From positions 3,194,501 to 3,258,500 of the forward strand of contig OX621252.1 in NCBI GenBank assembly GCA_951640165.1: a stretch of DNA of 64,000 bases. The letters run 5' to 3'. Position numbers and translations under genes: made by a program. Positions 1-10,988 of this stretch are shown here, piece after piece; positions within the stretch are counted from its first letter, which is position 1; every line of letters begins with the position of its first letter. The DNA is from Pseudoips prasinana (Eukaryota; Arthropoda; Insecta; Lepidoptera; Nolidae). The notes beneath the pieces were generated by a model. It was not told where the DNA came from, searched no databases, and saw nothing but the letters and a program-made list of their open reading frames with translations.

Positions 1-2733
1 CTACCAACTACCCTAAAAAAAACCAACTTTGTAACAACCCCCCGGGCTATCGCAAATATTAGTAAGCTTTCATCTAATCTATATGCAATTACAATTATGT
101 ACACAAACATCCAGTCTGTGACCTCCAAACTGGACTTATTCATTGCTAGAGTAAATATAATAAAACCTACAGTTATAGTAATTTCGGAAACATGGTTAAA
201 ACCAAGTTTACCAGATTGTATGATAAAAATACCAGGCTATGACGTGTTTAGAGACGACCGTATTGGCAAGCGTAGTGGAGGAGTTGCCATATACGCTGCA
301 CAAAGTTCTGATCTACTGACCACAAAACTAAATATAAACTACAACACAAAACATGAGGCTTCTGAATGCTTATGGTTGGATGTTCAGTTTGGAATACATA
401 AGTTTGTACTATGCGGAATATACAGAGGACAAAACTCAACAGAGGAACAGGATAACATTTTACTAGAACAAATTAAACTTGTTTCGGAATCACACACTAC
501 TGTCATTATGGGAGACTTTAATTACCGTGGAGTGAAATGGCCTCTTCAAGACTGTGCTTATTTAACTGCTCGAGAAGAAAACTTCGTGCAATGGTACAGA
601 AGTAGTAACCTAGAGCAGTTAGTAGACAAACCTACGAGATTTCGTAAAACCTTCTTTCCTGGATTTAATCTTAACCAATGATGATTCACTCATAGCCTTA
701 TACTTCTTATGTATGTGCCTAAAGTAAAACCCAATAATTGTATAAGAAACAAAAAGTGGATCACAAAGGAGAGTCAGGAACTGATAACACAAAAACTGAC
801 ACTATGGAACAGATACGTGTTAATGGGACTAGACAAAACTTACACAGAATATAGTAAAAGTTACTAATAAACTAACTAATAAAACTAGACAATCGCGCAT
901 TTCTTTTGAAACAGACCTTCTTCACTCTGGACCAAAGAGTTTCTACTCATATATCAGGCAACAAGTGACCTCTAAAGTCAGCACACCATCAGTTTTGCGT
1001 AATACACAGGGAGTAATAGTTTCACAGGCCCATGAAATCGCTGAAGCTTTTGCAGACCAGTTTGCAGGAGTATTTCAAAAGGAACCACAGGATCACCTAC
1101 CTGTCTTAGATTCATGTATTCAAATCCAAGAAACCATATCTGATTTAAGTTTTACACCGGACAAAATCAAACAAGCTATAAAAGGAATGAAACCAGATTC
1201 TGCACCCGGTCCAGATTAAATCCCAGTAGCAATACTTCAAAAGTGTGACCTTGCCGATGTACTGTCAGTATTAATGCAAACCTCATACGATACTGGTATA
1301 CTACCGCCCTTGTGGAAAATTGCATCAGTAACACCAATATTCAAAAAGGGAAATAAATTGCAACCGTCAAACTACAGACCTATTAGCCTGACCAGCGTAG
1401 TGTGTAAAGTTATGGAGAAGGTGATAGTCCAACATATAAGGCAATTTCTTGATAAGCACAGAATAATTGGTGATCAGCAACATGGATTTTGCCCTCGCCG
1501 GTCGACGGTGTCAAATCTATTGTCTTGCTTGGCTTCTTGGACTGATAGCTTCAATAAGAGAGAACCAGTGGATGTAATATACCTTGACTACGAAAAGGCT
1601 TTTGATAAGGTTCCCACAACAAGACTTCTTCAGAAACTAGAACACATAGGAATTAGAGGCAAACTGCTGAACTGGATCGAGGCCTTCCTACGCCGTAGAA
1701 CATTTCGAGTGAGAATCGCTGAAACTCTGTCCGACGAGAGAGAGATACACAGTGGCGTGCCCCAAGGATCAGTTCTGGGCCCTGTGCTATACATTATATA
1801 TACGTTTGACCTACCTCGCTGCCTACAATGTAATGTCAGCTTTTTCGCTGATGATACAAAAATCTTTGCAAACCCACTGACTTCGACCGTCTACAAAGAG
1901 ACTTGGACAAAATTGCTAACTGCTCAAAGGAATGGCTCATTAACCTAAATGCTGAAAAATGTACTACACTGCACATTGGTAGCAAAAACCCACGCCTAAT
2001 ATACAAGCTAGATGGCCTTGAACTGGTAGCAGTGAGAGCCCAAAGGGATTTGGGAGTTATTATAACGGAGAATCTTAAGTGGGAAGACCACATAGCAGCA
2101 ATCACAAAGAAAGCGAAAAGTTTTATTTACCTCATTAGAAAAGCTTTCGGAATTCTTAGACCAGAAATGATCTTAAAGGTATACAAGACTTACATAAGAC
2201 CTATATTGGAACATGCTTTTCAAGTGTGGAGTCCCTACTTTGTTAAAGACGTGGATCTATTGGAAAAAGTACCGCGTAGCTTCACCAAGATACCCAGACA
2301 ACTTAAGAGACTATCATACGAGGATAGGCTGGAGAGAGAGCACTAAAGCTTAGTACTCTAAAAGAACGAAGAGAGCGTGGTGATCTGATCGAAACCTATA
2401 AAATCCTAAATGGACACTATGACCTTCACCAGTTCCAAGATTTGTTCTATCGAGACAATAATACCCGTCTGAGAGGACACACCCTTAAATTTCAGACCCG
2501 CTTCTCACACAATATACCCCACAAGAATTTCCTTTCGAACAGAGTTGTTAAAGAATGGAACAAACTACCACAAGACGTAGTGTCAGCACCAAACACCAAC
2601 ATATTTAAGAACAGACTAGACAAGCACATAATAACAACAAAAACGACAAGCTAACTCAATGTACTAGATACAGGCAATTATCAGTTGTTTCAACTGCCTG
2701 CCTGATTAAAAAATAATAATAATAATAATAAAT
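1..2733 (+). mobile_element. CR1-like LINE, copy A (left end cut by window edge)
   Basis: Non-LTR retrotransposon fragment matching copy B (about 2940-6937) from position 1 to its end at about 99% identity. It lacks ORF1 because the window starts inside it. Relative to copy B it has lost about 0.2 kb near position 697 (copy B about 4688-4915). The 3' end is a short AAT repeat near 2708-2731. The CR1-group call rests on the reverse transcriptase motifs. Confidence 0.85.
97..2654 (+). pseudogene. CR1-like LINE ORF2 (endonuclease/reverse transcriptase), broken
   Basis: Encodes an APE-type endonuclease (NIQSV start, ETWL, MGDFN motifs) followed by reverse transcriptase (RPISLTS, LDYEKAFDKVP, GVPQGSVLGP, FFADD). 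It would act by target-primed reverse transcription. It is dead: a frameshift and deletion near 645-697, a TAA at 1217-1219 inside the conserved PDSAPGPD segment, a frameshift near 1876-1890 just after the FADD box, and another near 2330. The TAA and the post-FADD frameshift also occur in copy B. Confidence 0.85.
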
Positions 2734-2935
2734 CAGTAAAGGTGTTATTGAGTTATAACATTACAACGAAAAGTGGAATTGATTTTTATATATATAGATA
2801 TGACAGGCTGGTTGGTATGGTTGGTAGATACTAACCTTTAACGCTACAGGTTGTAGGTTCAATTTCCACCCAGGCCTGTTTGTCATGAGACATACTCACA
2901 CAGATACTTATTGACTGTCAAGTGTCAAGTTCAAG
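2733..2935 (+). repeat. Helitron-end fragment plus diverged tRNA-type SINE
   Basis: 2733-2800 repeats the sequence at about 25576-25650, the end of a Helitron-like element. 2805-2935 is a diverged SINE with a B-box-like segment near 2850 and the tail typical of the S2 family described at 21185. Both lie between the two LINE copies. Confidence 0.5.
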
Positions 2936-3210
2936 TTCAAACTGCGCTCGCGATTTTAATTCGATTCAGTGTGTAAATTGCTGTGATTCCTTCTAAAAAC
3001 ATTATTAAAGTGCAAAACACTGTTTTTGGAAACTGTGTTAACGTTATTTACGAACAAAACAGTGAATAACACACGGAAAATAAGTGCAACTGAAAACTTG
3101 TGACATTACGTCGATCAAACTTTATTTATCTACCCTCAATTAATAAAGCAAATAAAAAAGTAACCGGTTGACATTTCCTCGCTTAGTGTTGCCAGTGCTA
3201 TAAAGTAAAA

Positions 3211-3981
3211 TTGGCCAAAACAAGCATTATGAGTACCAAAAAAAATGTGCCGCACGAGAAGTGTGCGAAATGCAACAAAATGCCTAACGAAAAAAAAATG
3301 TCAGTTGTATGCGATCTTTGCAAGAGTCTCTTGTGTGGGGATTGTCATGGATTGTCGCCAACCGAAATTCGTGTACTCGAGCTAAAAACGGTGGCGCGAG
3401 TAATGACGTTCTTATGTAATGACTGTAAGAATACGATGGTGCAACTACCTCTGATTATGAAAAAGCTGAATGACCTAACTGAAGAGGTACAACAACTTCG
3501 CTTGCGCCAGAGCATGCTTGCGACCGAGTCTGCCATCCAGGAGATATCAGAGAGAACAAATAGATCCACCAATATTATTGTCTATGATATACCTGAATCT
3601 ACTAGTGATGCAACTGATGAAAGAAAGGAGCACGATGCGGTAGAGTGTACAAAGGTCATAGAAAAAGTCACGGATAAAGTGAACTGTGCTGGAATGAAGG
3701 CGATCCGCCTGGGAGCTCCCAAGTCCGACCCGAACGCTTCTCCGCGACCGATCAAAGTGATCCTGCGTAGCAAAAATGATGCTCTCGAGGTATTGCGCAA
3801 TTGAACCAAATTGGCAAAACCTAAATCTGTAACTGCGGACCTAACGCCTATGCAAAGAGAATATCTAAAGTACCTTCGTGAAGAGCTTGAGAAACGTATC
3901 ACCGATAGAGAAAATGATCTTACTATCAGATATGTCCGAGGTCAACCAACAATTGTAAAAAATAAAATTGAAAAAAACTAA
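3211..3981 (+). pseudogene. CR1-like LINE ORF1 with PHD-like zinc finger, one internal stop
   Basis: The N-terminal third carries a Cys/His cluster (HEKCAKCNK, VVCDLCK, LCGDCH, FLCNDCK) resembling the PHD-like finger of many CR1 ORF1 proteins. A predicted coiled coil follows, then an RRM-like part (NIIVYDIPES) and a basic C-terminal helix. A TGA at 3802-3804 interrupts it; the same frame stays open to a TAA ending at 3981, so the lesion is a single nonsense change. The expected role is RNA binding in the retrotransposition particle. Confidence 0.75.
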
Positions 3982-4079
3982 ATCTACCAACCACCCTAGA
4001 AAAACCCAACTATGTAACAACCCCCCCGGCTATTGCAAATATTAGTAAGCTTTCATCTAATCTATATGCAATTACAATT

Positions 4080-6859
4080 ATGTACACAAACATCCAGTCT
4101 GTGACCTCCAAGCTGGACTTATTCATTGCTAGAGTAAATATAATAAAACCTACACTTATAGTAATTTCGGAAACATGGTTAAAACCAAGTTTACCAGATT
4201 GTATGATAAAAATACCAGGCTATGACGTATTTAGAGACGACCGTATTGGCAAGCGTAGTGGAGGAGTTGCCATATACGCTGCACAAAGTTCTGATCTACT
4301 GACCACAAAACTAAATATAAACTACAACACAAAACATGAGGCTTCTGAATGCTTATGGTTGGATGTTCAGTTTGGAATACATAAGTTTGTACTATGCGGA
4401 ATATACAGAGGACAAAACTCAACAGAGGAACAGGATAACATTTTACTAGAACAAATTAAACTTGTTTCGGAATCACACACTACTGTCATTATGGGAGACT
4501 TTAATTACCGTGGAGTGAAATGGCCTCTTCAAGACTGTGCTTATTTAACTGCTCGAGAAGAAAACTTCGTGCAATGGTACAGAAGTAGTAACCTAGAGCA
4601 GTTAGTAGACAGACCTACGAGATTTCGTAAAGGCAACCAACCTTCTTTCCTAGATTTAATCTTAACCAATGATGATTCACTCATAGCTGAAATCAAGCAC
4701 GAATCCCCATTAGGAAAGAGTGATCATTCCTGTCTTCTGTCAACAATACAACTCGAAGCGACCAAGCAGATTAATACCTCATTACGATGGAATTACAAGA
4801 AGGCCAACTATGAAAAAATAAGTGAAAAGTTAAGAGCGACATATGGAAATATTCAAAATCTAGACTGTGCAGAGAAACAATTTGGGATCCTACTCTCTGA
4901 ATTCAAAGATGCACTTCTTATGTATGTGCCTAAAGTAAAACCCAATAATTGTATAAGAAACAAAAAGTGGATCACAAAGGAGATTCAGGAACTGATAACA
5001 CAAAAACTGACACTATGGAACAGATACATGTTAACGGGACTAGACAAAACTTACACAGAATATAGAAAAGTTACTAATAAACTAACTAATAAAACTAGAC
5101 AATCGCGCATTTCTTTTGAAACAGACCTTCTTCACTCTGGACCAAAGAGTTTCTACTCATATATCAGGCAACAAGTGACCTCTAAAGTCAGCACACCATC
5201 AGTTTTGGGTAATACACAGGGAGTAATAGTTTCACAGGCCCATGAAATCGCTGAAGCTTTTGCAGACCAGTTTGCAGGAGTATTTCAAAAGGAACCACAG
5301 GATCACCTACCTGTCTTAGATTCATGTACTCAAATCCAAGAAATCATATCCGATTTAAGTTTTACACCGGACAAAATCAAACAAGCTATAAAAGGAATGA
5401 AACCAGATTCTGCACCCGGTCCAGATTAAATCCCAGTAGCAATACTTCAAAAGTGTGACCTTGCCGATGTACTGTCAGTATTAATGCAAACCTCATACGA
5501 TACTGGTATACTACCGCCCTTGTGGAAAATTGCATCAGTAACACCAATATTCAAAAAGGGAAATAAATTGCAACCGTCAAACTACAGACCTATTAGCCTG
5601 ACCAGCGTAGTGTGTAAAGTTATGGAGAAGGTGATAGTCCAACATATAAGGCAATTTCTTGATAAGCACAGAATAATCGGTGATCAGCAACATGGATTTT
5701 GCCCTCGCCGGTCGACGGTGTCAAATCTATTGTCTTGCTTGGCTTCCTGGACTGATAGCTTCAATAAGAGAGAACCAGTGGATGTAATATACCTTGACTA
5801 CGAAAAGGCTTTTGATAAGGTTCCCACAACAAGACTTCTTCAGAAACTAGAACACATAGGAATTAGAGGCAAACTGCTGAACTGGATCGAGGCCTTCCTA
5901 CGCCGTAGAACATTTCGAGTGAGAATCGCTGAAACTCTGTCCGACGAGAGAGAGATACACAGTGGCGTGCCCCAAGGATCAGTTCTGGGCCCTGTGCTAT
6001 ACATTATATATACGTTTGACCTACCTCGCTGCCTACAATGTAATGTCAGCTTTTTCGCTGATGATACAAAAATCTTTGCAAACCCACTGACTTCGACCGT
6101 CTACAAAGAGACTTGGACAAAATTGCTAACTGCTCAAAGGAATGGCTCATTAACCTAAATGCTGAAAAATGTACTACACTGCACATTGGTAGCAAAAACC
6201 CACGCCTAATATACAAGCTAGATGGCCCTGAACTGGTAGCAGTGAGAGCCCAAAGGGATTTGGGAGTTATTATAACGGAGAATCTTAAGTGGGAAGACCA
6301 CATAGCAGCAATCACAAAGAAAGCGAAAAGTTTTATTTACCTCATTAGAAAAGCTTTCGGAATTCTTAGACCAGAAATGATCTTAAAGGTATACAAGACT
6401 TACATAAGACCTATATTGGAACATGCTTTTCAAGTGTGGAGTCCCTACTTTGTTAAAGACGTGGATCTATTGGAAAAAGTACAGCGTAGCTTCACCAAGA
6501 TACCTAGACAACTTAAGAGACTATCATACGAGGATAGGCTGGAAGCACTAAAGCTTAGTACTCTAAAAGAACGAAGAGAGCGTGGTGATATGATCGAAAC
6601 CTATAAAATCCTAAATGGACACTATGACCTTCACCAGTTCCAAGATATGTTCCATCGAGACAATAATACCCGTCTGAGAGGACACACCCTTAAACTTCAG
6701 ACCCGCTTCTCACACAATATACCCCACAAGAATTTCCTTTCGAACAGGGTTGTTAAAGAATGGAACAAACTACCACAAGACGTAGTGTCAGCACCAAACA
6801 CCAACATATTTAAGAACAGACTAGACAAGCACATAATAACAACAAAAACGACAAGCTAA
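4080..6859 (+). pseudogene. CR1-like LINE ORF2, two shared lesions
   Basis: The endonuclease domain is complete (ETWL, MGDFNYRG, LLTNDD-like strand, GKSDHS) in the 449-codon first part. The RT part carries LDYEKAFDKVP and FFADD. It is interrupted by TAA at 5427-5429 and by a frameshift near 6086-6100, after which the frame at 6113-6859 runs to the normal C-terminus. Both lesions match copy A at 1217 and about 1880, so they predate the duplication or come from a common defective source. Confidence 0.85.
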
Positions 6860-6939
6860 CTCAATGTACTAGATACAGGCAACTATCAGTTGTTTCAACT
6901 GCCTGCCTGATTAAAAATAATAATAATAATAATAAAGAT

Positions 6940-7480
6940 AATTACACCCAGACAGACTCAGGATGAACAGTCATGTTCATGCCCACAAATATGTCCTGGG
7001 AAAAAATCCAATTCTAACTTTTGAGACCAACCCCAGAATTTGAAGCCAGGACCTCATTATATGAGGTTAGGATCAGTGCCACTTGTCCTATGAGGCAGTG
7101 TATCCAGTAAACCAAGGCAGATAATCTAGGACAGATGTAATTTTCTATTATACTACGGAGTCAGCGTAAAAACATAACTTTCAGTTTCTCTCCTCCCGTT
7201 CCCCTTCTCCAATGAACAATAAACTGGAGTTACCTTCTTAGTATAGTTGTTTATACAATGCTTGCTTGCTTATCATATGGGTAGTGGTAACCCTAGTGTC
7301 AGAGTTGTTCAAGCCGCCCAGTAGGCCTCTGACATGGCTTAACGACTGTTGTCTAATGAGTACAACCGGGACCGACAGCTTAATGTGACCTCCGAAGCAC
7401 GGAGATGCTCAGAAATTAAACCACTTTGGCGGTCACCCATCTATGGACTGACTGCGAGCCTAGTTACTTAACCTCACCAA
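6940..7480. repeat. SINE fragments
   Basis: 6945-7060 contains the reversed 3' part of the S2 SINE (cacccagac, actcagg, cacaaatat) run into another SINE. 7320-7480 resembles a second tRNA-derived family (gaccgacagcttaatgtg, cggagatgctcag), also hinted at near 55020-55100. No coding sequence is supported. Confidence 0.4.
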
Positions 7481-7907
7481 TCGCTTACGGACCAGTGAGA
7501 GCATTTAGCTATAAGTGCTTGTTTAGACAATCATACAATATTGTGTTTTGTTTCTTGAATGATTATGGCTTAAAAATCCAAATTTTATTGAACTCAATCT
7601 GTGCCACCAATTTCTTAGTTTTTTAAAGAATATTACAATTTAAAATATCAGTTAAACTGCAGTAAAATTTGTCAGGAGTTTTTATGTGCGTTCACATATA
7701 CATCCACATCCACCTTACAAGTAGTGCATAACAATAATAATTCGAAGCCTATATTGTTATCATTGAAAACTGCAACAGACTAATAATGAATATTTGTCAA
7801 CCTTTTCTGCTTCACTCCATAGTAAAGAAACTTATACCCAATTTCATACAGAATTTCACACGTTTGGAGAAGAAATAATAACCATTTTATTCTCCAAATA
7901 AACCTAC

Positions 7908-8194
7908 CTTGTAGCTTAGTCCATAAGCACAGTTTTTGAACGATTGGTCAATCTCTTTCGTATCGTCGTCCGATAAATACCCGTCATCCCCTTCAGCTTT
8001 CTTTTTAGGTCTTTTCTTCCTCTTCTCCCCTTTCTCAGGAGCACCTAAAAACTGTAGAAATACGTTAAAAATTCGACCAGAATGAAAAAGTACTGTAACA
8101 TACTATTTCTTGTACTCACGTTAGCATTTTGTTTAAAGTGGGTGGTTGCAGGCTTTTTCCCACCACGAGGAAAGTATTCCTCAACGTCTGCCAT
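7908..8194 (-). CDS. RRP5/PDCD11-like ribosome biogenesis factor, first two coding exons (partial)
   Basis: Exon 1 is 8120-8194 and exon 2 is 7908-8051, with minus-strand GT donors at 8119 (GTGAGT) and 7907 (GTAGGT) and an acceptor CTACAG just before 8051. Both exons are phase 0 and give 73 residues starting MADVEEYFPRGGKKPATTHF, then a lysine-rich acidic stretch (GEKRKKRPKKKAEGDDGYL) and CAYGLSYK. The EEYFPRGG start and the basic linker before the first S1 domain are characteristic of RRP5/PDCD11, a nucleolar S1-repeat protein needed for 18S and 5.8S rRNA maturation. No later exon appears down to position 1, so intron 2 exceeds 7.9 kb and holds the LINE pair. The identification rests on the short N-terminus only. 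Confidence 0.75.
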
Positions 8195-9031
8195 GATCCT
8201 TGTATTATTTAAAACTAATAATCACAATTCTAATCTCACCACATCTGTTTACGCATGAGAATTTGAGGTTATGTACGTTTGGTTACTTCTGTCCATTTTG
8301 ACACATTACATTTGGCAAAAACATTATTTCAAATTTCATTAAAAAATATGATATTCTGCCAAAATTAATAAAGATAATCTAAAAAAGTATTTTATTTATC
8401 AAATACCAATATTAATTTACCTAATAATGGTTTTATACGAGAGTAAGATACTTGGTCACTAAACGCAAATTTAATTACCAGCTACATAAATATTACGGGG
8501 TACAAAGATTTACAAACAAGCTCAAAATAAATGTAATTAATTATACGTCATAATAAAAAATAATATTCGGGAATAATTTCTATTTAAAGTGATAAGAACA
8601 TTGTACAATTAATAATATTTCAGTACTTTTATAAAGATTCTTGGCAATATTAATACGATTACGCTACCAAGTATAGTAGGTAATGTTGTTTGATTGTTTT
8701 GATAGTTTGTCTCATTTACACAAATAAAATTTCTTTTGTATGAAAGAGATAAGAACAACGAATTTTGAATGATGGCATGACATTTGTTGAGTGCTTGACT
8801 GACAGGTTATATGTGTTTCGGTTTACTAAAATAAAAATACCCGAAATCATTATTGAAAACTGAATTAAAGTTAAATATATGTAAAATTATGATTTTATTC
8901 TTCTATTCGTTGTCAATACGTGTAAAGTTTTACACGTATTGACAGCGGAGATCGTAATTAGTGAAATTGATGAAGTTTATTTTAACCGGTTTCAAAGATA
9001 TAATTTTTTAATGTTTTTTTATTATCTCTTC
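8195..9031. other. AT-rich region upstream of the RRP5-like start
   Basis: No ORF, repeat or RNA gene is recognised. It is the likely promoter side of the minus-strand RRP5-like gene. A short inverted repeat with cgtgtaaag-type arms lies at about 8918-8943 (tgtcaatacgtg / cacgtattgaca). Confidence 0.4.
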
Positions 9032-9200
9032 TCTACTATATAAAAATAAGTCGGGTTTTCCTTCCTGACGCTATAACTCCAGAACGCACGAACCGATTTC
9101 CACGGTTTTGCATTCGTTGGAAAGGTCTCGGGCTCCGTGAGGTTTATAGCAAAGAAAATTTATAAAATTTAACGCGGGTAACACCGCGGGGCACAGCTAG
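9032..9200 (+). mobile_element. Non-autonomous Helitron (Lep1-like)
   Basis: It starts TCTACTATATAAAAATAAG and ends in a GC-rich hairpin (gcgggtaacaccgcgg) followed by CTAG and then T, the Helitron end structure. Near-identical units occur at 60310-60672. Confidence 0.75.
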
Positions 9201-9436
9201 TCTATTATAAAGTTAGGTCAAAGATACAAGAGCCACGTTCCAGTTTCACTACACCCAGCCACTGGACATTGTTCCATATCCTGAATATTATAGAAGGCTC
9301 TTTATACTACGAAAAATGTTTATTTATGTATCCCAACATAATTACCATTACTAGTTAACATCTACGTTAGTAGTTTAATCATAGATCTCAGATATTCAAG
9401 AGTCACTCACTCATATCGCCATTGTATAATAAAAGA

Positions 9437-9510
9437 GCCGTCACGGGACGCCTGACAGATGTGAAACATCGACATTATTTTGTAAAAGTAATATGCAGAA
9501 AAGAACATAT
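9437..9510 (-). repeat. Dispersed repeat, inverted copy of 17040-17132
   Basis: It reads gccgtcacgggacgcctg, then gtgaaacatcgacattat, which is the reverse complement of the segment at 17040-17132. The family is unknown. Confidence 0.55.
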
Positions 9511-9596
9511 TGTGTATATCCTTAATTTCTGTAATTAAGTCCTGCAGCATATGCAGTGAAAACTATTAGACGGCTGGCTGTCTGATGTTGACACAG

Positions 9597-9800
9597 CTAG
9601 AATGGTTGCATACTACCCGTCTCCACAAAATAAGTAATTCTTTTATGGGGCAATATATAAGATTCTTTAACAAACTTCCCAATGATAGTAGAAAATTGTC
9701 TACGAATAAGTTTATGAACACTAATATGAAAAATGTATAAAAATGTTCTGCTACATGTCATTGCACTAAGTGCCAAATGTAGGTTGCGATCAAAGTGTAT
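9597..9800 (+). pseudogene. LINE RT C-terminal fragment
   Basis: The plus strand is related to the C-terminal coding region of the LINE at 19314-20312 (SFMG...FYNKLPND, LSTNKF in that copy). It is 5'-truncated, lacks a frame of its own, and is joined directly to the Gypsy fragment. Confidence 0.55.
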
Positions 9801-10203
9801 ATTACAATATATAACGAAACTGAACATTGTGTAACAGATTTCTCTCCAAAATACTTATTGGAGGGAAAAAAAAATTATATTCTCCCAGATGAACTGAAAC
9901 AAAATATAACACAATCATCTATTGCGAGACCGGAAAATTACCTTAGAAAATAGTTTGAAATCCCACAATTATAATAAACAAAGATTTGATAAAAACAGAA
10001 AACATTATGAACTAAAAGTTGGTGGTTTTGTATATGTTGAAAATGGAAACCAGTTAAAACGAAAAAAAATAGATGAATTGAAAATAGGACCTTATCAAAT
10101 TGTAGACAAAATATCCAATTCAATTTACAAAGTTAACACGGGCCACAAAAAGTTAGAGTCAAATCCCTTTCATATCATAAAACTTATTCAAGTAGTAGAA
10201 TAA
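9800..10203 (+). pseudogene. Ty3/Gypsy integrase C-terminus, frameshifted
   Basis: The plus strand encodes the end of a retrotransposon integrase: a YN-TEH-VTDFSPKYLL segment near 9810-9860, then a SHNYNKQRFDKNR segment and the KIDELKIGPYQIVDKISNS C-terminal domain in the open stretch 9922-10203. These are hallmarks of Gypsy-group pol proteins. Two frameshifts, one in the A run near 9870 and one near 9920, separate the parts. The 5' remainder of the element is missing. The stop is followed within 40 bp by the polypurine tract and LTR. Confidence 0.7.
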
Positions 10204-10239
10204 AATAGTAAAACTTTGTAGCTTAGAGAGGGGGGGAGA

Positions 10240-10607
10240 TGTAAACGAAGTGACCCTTCATTTAGTTTATAGTTTTCCGTATTATAACTTTTTGGTTAAT
10301 AAACTTGTCTATATATAAGGGACTGGCCGTTTATATTGACGGATTGGCAGCATGATAAAATATGGAGATTCTGATAATTTCACGTTAAAATAATATTATT
10401 ACAATCCTTAAATAAAAGTAATTTATAAGAACTGAAACTAGTGAAACAATAGCTCTTAATGTTGTTTTTCTATTTACAGGTCAGTTGTAATGAAGTAATT
10501 ATAAATAATGTTTTGTAAATATGCGTGTTAGTATGTAGTTCTTAAAAAAAATAAAATTTTCTATTTACAGAGAAACACTTTTAGTTATAGTTTTATTGTT
10601 CCCTACA
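10240..10607 (+). mobile_element. 3' LTR of the Gypsy-like element
   Basis: A polypurine tract (agagagggggggaga) ends at 10239. The LTR then begins TGTAAACGAAG and ends CCCTACA, giving the TG...CA boundaries and about 368 bp. A TATA-like box (tctatatataagg) lies near 10308-10320. No matching 5' LTR exists in the window. Confidence 0.65.
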
Positions 10608-10624
10608 TATCTAATAAATAAAAT

Positions 10625-10867
10625 TTACATATTATATATATTACAAAATTTCTGATTATTTAAGTGACAAAAGTGTTTGGGATGGAGTTGTTCTGAGTCA
10701 ACACACATGATTATAATGAATCTTAAGTATATTTTATTTAAAAAAAGGATTCCTACTGAGTTTTCTGGCAGTGTTTCTCAGTAGCTGCCACGTCATGCAC
10801 TGCACGGTAGGGTAAAATGCCGATTCCACATAAATGTAAAATTTTTACGGAATAAATGATTTAAGAT
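10625..10867 (+). repeat. LINE 3' UTR fragment
   Basis: It matches the reverse complement of 19105-19325, the 3' UTR of the minus-strand LINE (actgagttttctggcagtgt, cacgtcatgcactgcacgg), ending near an AATAAA at 10851. This is a heavily 5'-truncated insertion. Confidence 0.7.
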
Positions 10868-10988
10868 TATTAACTTGTGAAAATTTTAATATGTTAATCC
10901 TAGCTAATGAGACGATAAACGGCCTTTCTATCGAATCCTGTCATGTCCTTTTACGTGTCTTAGCTACGGTATTTGATTTTGGAACAAT

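Larger units (their letters stand above)
2940..6937 (+). mobile_element. CR1-like LINE, copy B (near full length)
   Basis: Two-ORF LINE of about 4 kb with a GC-richer 5' leader, ORF1 at 3211-3981, ORF2 at 4080-6859 and a terminal AAT repeat at 6915-6935. The 5' border is approximate because I could not find a clean target duplication. It lies in the second intron of the RRP5-like gene, antisense to that gene. Confidence 0.8.

Noticed and set aside
9922..10203. Possible complete retroviral gene near the Gypsy LTR
   Set aside because: Only the integrase C-terminal end is present, in shifted frames, and no envelope frame follows before the LTR.
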